Assembly (NCBI GenBank): GCA_037951165.1
Contig: JBBDHG010000097.1
Coordinates: 3,164,501-3,228,500, forward strand
Source: Lophius americanus
Taxonomy: Eukaryota > Chordata > Actinopteri > Lophiiformes > Lophiidae
Direction: 5' to 3'
Length of the DNA stretch: 64,000 nucleotides
Shown in pieces: positions 62,191 to 64,000 of this stretch. Below the pieces are notes generated by a model, which ran no database searches, was not told where the DNA came from, and was given only the letters and a program-made list of their open reading frames with translations. A program made the translations under genes and the position numbers. Within the stretch, counting starts at the first letter, position 1; each line of letters begins with the position of its first letter.

Positions 62191-64000
62191 GTATACGGTT
62201 TTGGTTCCAATTATCAATTTTGCTTTTTCTCTTCATTGTTTTTTCTTTAACAAAGTGTTTCCTCCAGTCCAAACGATCCATGTTCTCCTTCCATTTGAGC
62301 TTCAGGTTCCTGTCAGAATAGGTGGAGCTCATGTGTAAAATGTATGAACCGGACAGCGTCGACTCAGCTGTGGTTAAAAACATGCTCAGACATGTCGGAG
62401 GGTCCAGCCGGTCTGCAGGGACCACACCTCGCTTATGTAAGAGCATTCATACAGTGTGAGCTCTGTCATGTGAGGTTAGCCTGCTGCCAGCATGTCAAGC
62501 ACACCCCAAAGGCCTCTGGGTAATTAGTGTATGTTCTGGAGTGAGGTCCTCCAGTCACAGGAAGGTTGAGCTGTGCTTCTTTTGAGGAGGATGTTGAATC
62601 CAGAGGGCTTAGTGAGGGGGTCCTAAAACTGAGGGGAGGGGTTTAACTGAAAGCGTTAGTCTGAAGTCTGTGCATACACCACAATAGTCACATAGTATGA
62701 TAATGTGTAGGTGGTTTTGGGGGGGACATCCTAACCCTCTGCCTTTCTTCACCGTCTGCAGAGCCTCTTTGGTTCAGTCCTTTAAAGTTGGAGTTTCAGA
62801 TTGTGACCTAAACTGTGACCTTCAGGGTCAAATTGCTTTAAAACTACAGGTTAAAGGTTATGTGCAAGCTGGTGAAATATTGATTGTTCTACGTTTTGGT
62901 AGCGTTGACAGCTGCAACAAGGGCCCCTTCGCTCCCTCCCCCAAGGAAATAAGGAGAAAGACAGAGAGGGAGGGAGTGAGCCAGAGAGTGAACATTTGGT
63001 TCATGAACACAGGAAGCTGAGAGTTCTAGCCAGGAGTTGCTGTAAAGCTTGCAGCCTCAGCCACCATAAATCGGCACAGAGCTGTTCATCCTGCAACACC
63101 ACAAAGGAAATTTACACCAGGGAGAAATCCTCCTGAAACGTGCAGCTATCCCTTGCCTGCCCGCCGTGTTTAAAACTGTTTTTCTTCCTTCATTGTCTAT
63201 CTGCCACTTAATGTATATAAATATGAAAAAGTGGACAGTCCTCTCTAGAGTGGTAAGTTTGTCCCGCTCCCTTTGTAGGATTAAAGGACTCTTTTTAAGC
63301 AAACATATAAAATCTTTTCTTATTTTCAGCCTATTATAGACTGATACAAACATACCGATGAATATTCGATTCCATTTATTCAGATAGACCAAGATTCTGC
63401 AGACTGAACAGCGGCCTCTGGTGGCTGAAAGCAGTCACTGCTACATCAGCAGGAAGGGTCAATCATCCGTGGAAATAATGTTCACGTGAATAACTCATGT
63501 GATTCACAAAATAAATTGGATTAAGTTCTCTGTGACCTTTGAACCCTCTATACTTTTTAAATGTTTGTGTTCATGGTTCTGGTTGAGATCCAACATCACT
63601 GGTTTTAAAACGTTTCACATGTGGCGTTTAAATCGATAACAAAACAAAGACGACAGTTAATTGAGATTATTTGCTGCCATGAAATTCTTATCGGTTCTTT
63701 CTGGAATGTGTATTCTGTGAAAATTAACCTTTAGCATTTTATAGAAATGATAAATGAGATTCATACAAAATAACCAAATGAGTAAAAGTTTGCGCAACTG
63801 AAAAAAAACAAACATTATAAAATAAATAAGAAAATTACAACATTGTGAGTGATTGACGTAAGAACTCAGATTACCGATTTCCCCTAAACGATTTCTCATT
63901 TAGGGTAAATAAGACCTCGGACCCGGTGTCGTGTCAGACTGCAGCAGAACGTTTCCCCAGTAGGACCACCTGTGGTAACGAACACTGATAAACTTAAGTT
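62191..64000. other. Intergenic spacer, nothing recognised
   Basis: No exon, RNA gene or named repeat was supported. Open frames on both strands are short and lack family features. Confidence 0.4.

Overview
This is a stretch of vertebrate genomic DNA, almost certainly from a ray-finned (teleost) fish. Two interrupted genes can be read on the + strand, each with clean GT/AG introns and very high similarity to vertebrate proteins. The rest is intron and spacer filled with typical fish repeats: tRNA-derived SINEs, Tc1-like transposons, hAT-like elements, RTE/Rex3-type and Rex1/L2-type LINE fragments, a Penelope-like GIY-YIG remnant and microsatellites. There are no bacterial, CRISPR or operon features.

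Region 1 (1-6066) is spacer, or possibly intron of the first gene. It holds a 78-bp tandem array, a 1.2-kb 9-bp minisatellite with higher-order structure, and a nest of SINEs inside an antisense LINE.

Region 2 (6067-22330) carries the last twelve coding exons of a synaptic vesicle glycoprotein 2 gene (SV2 family, closest by eye to SV2B). They encode 534 residues, from transmembrane segment 2 to the C-terminus. All exon phases join without error. The N-terminal exons are not seen and should lie upstream of the window. The first AATAAA after the stop lies inside a hAT-like insertion (22663-24163).

Region 3 (about 22331-31700) is intergenic and contains transposon relics and hairpins.

Region 4 (about 31730-60190) is siah1, encoding a RING E3 ubiquitin ligase. 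A CpG-rich promoter and probable untranslated exon 1 (donor at 31959) are followed by a 16-kb intron, a small exon (47899-47955) that can add four in-frame residues, an 8.8-kb intron, and three coding exons (56769-58842) giving the 282-residue core protein. The 3' UTR ends near an AATAAA at 60167. The large introns hold Tc1 copies, LINE fragments, the Penelope relic and a nested insertion: a 627-bp TG...CA unit with a tRNA-like head inside a hAT element.

Region 5 (60191-64000) is spacer with a Tc1 fragment whose start has expanded into a 19-bp tandem array, joined to a Rex3-like LINE 3' end.

The two genes are on the same strand but there is no sign that they act together. One encodes a synaptic vesicle membrane protein, the other a cytosolic/nuclear ubiquitin ligase. 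The most unusual items are the (TG)n tract that occupies the pyrimidine-tract position of an sv2 splice acceptor, the tRNA-headed insertion, the hierarchical 9-bp minisatellite, and several perfect or near-perfect inverted repeats.
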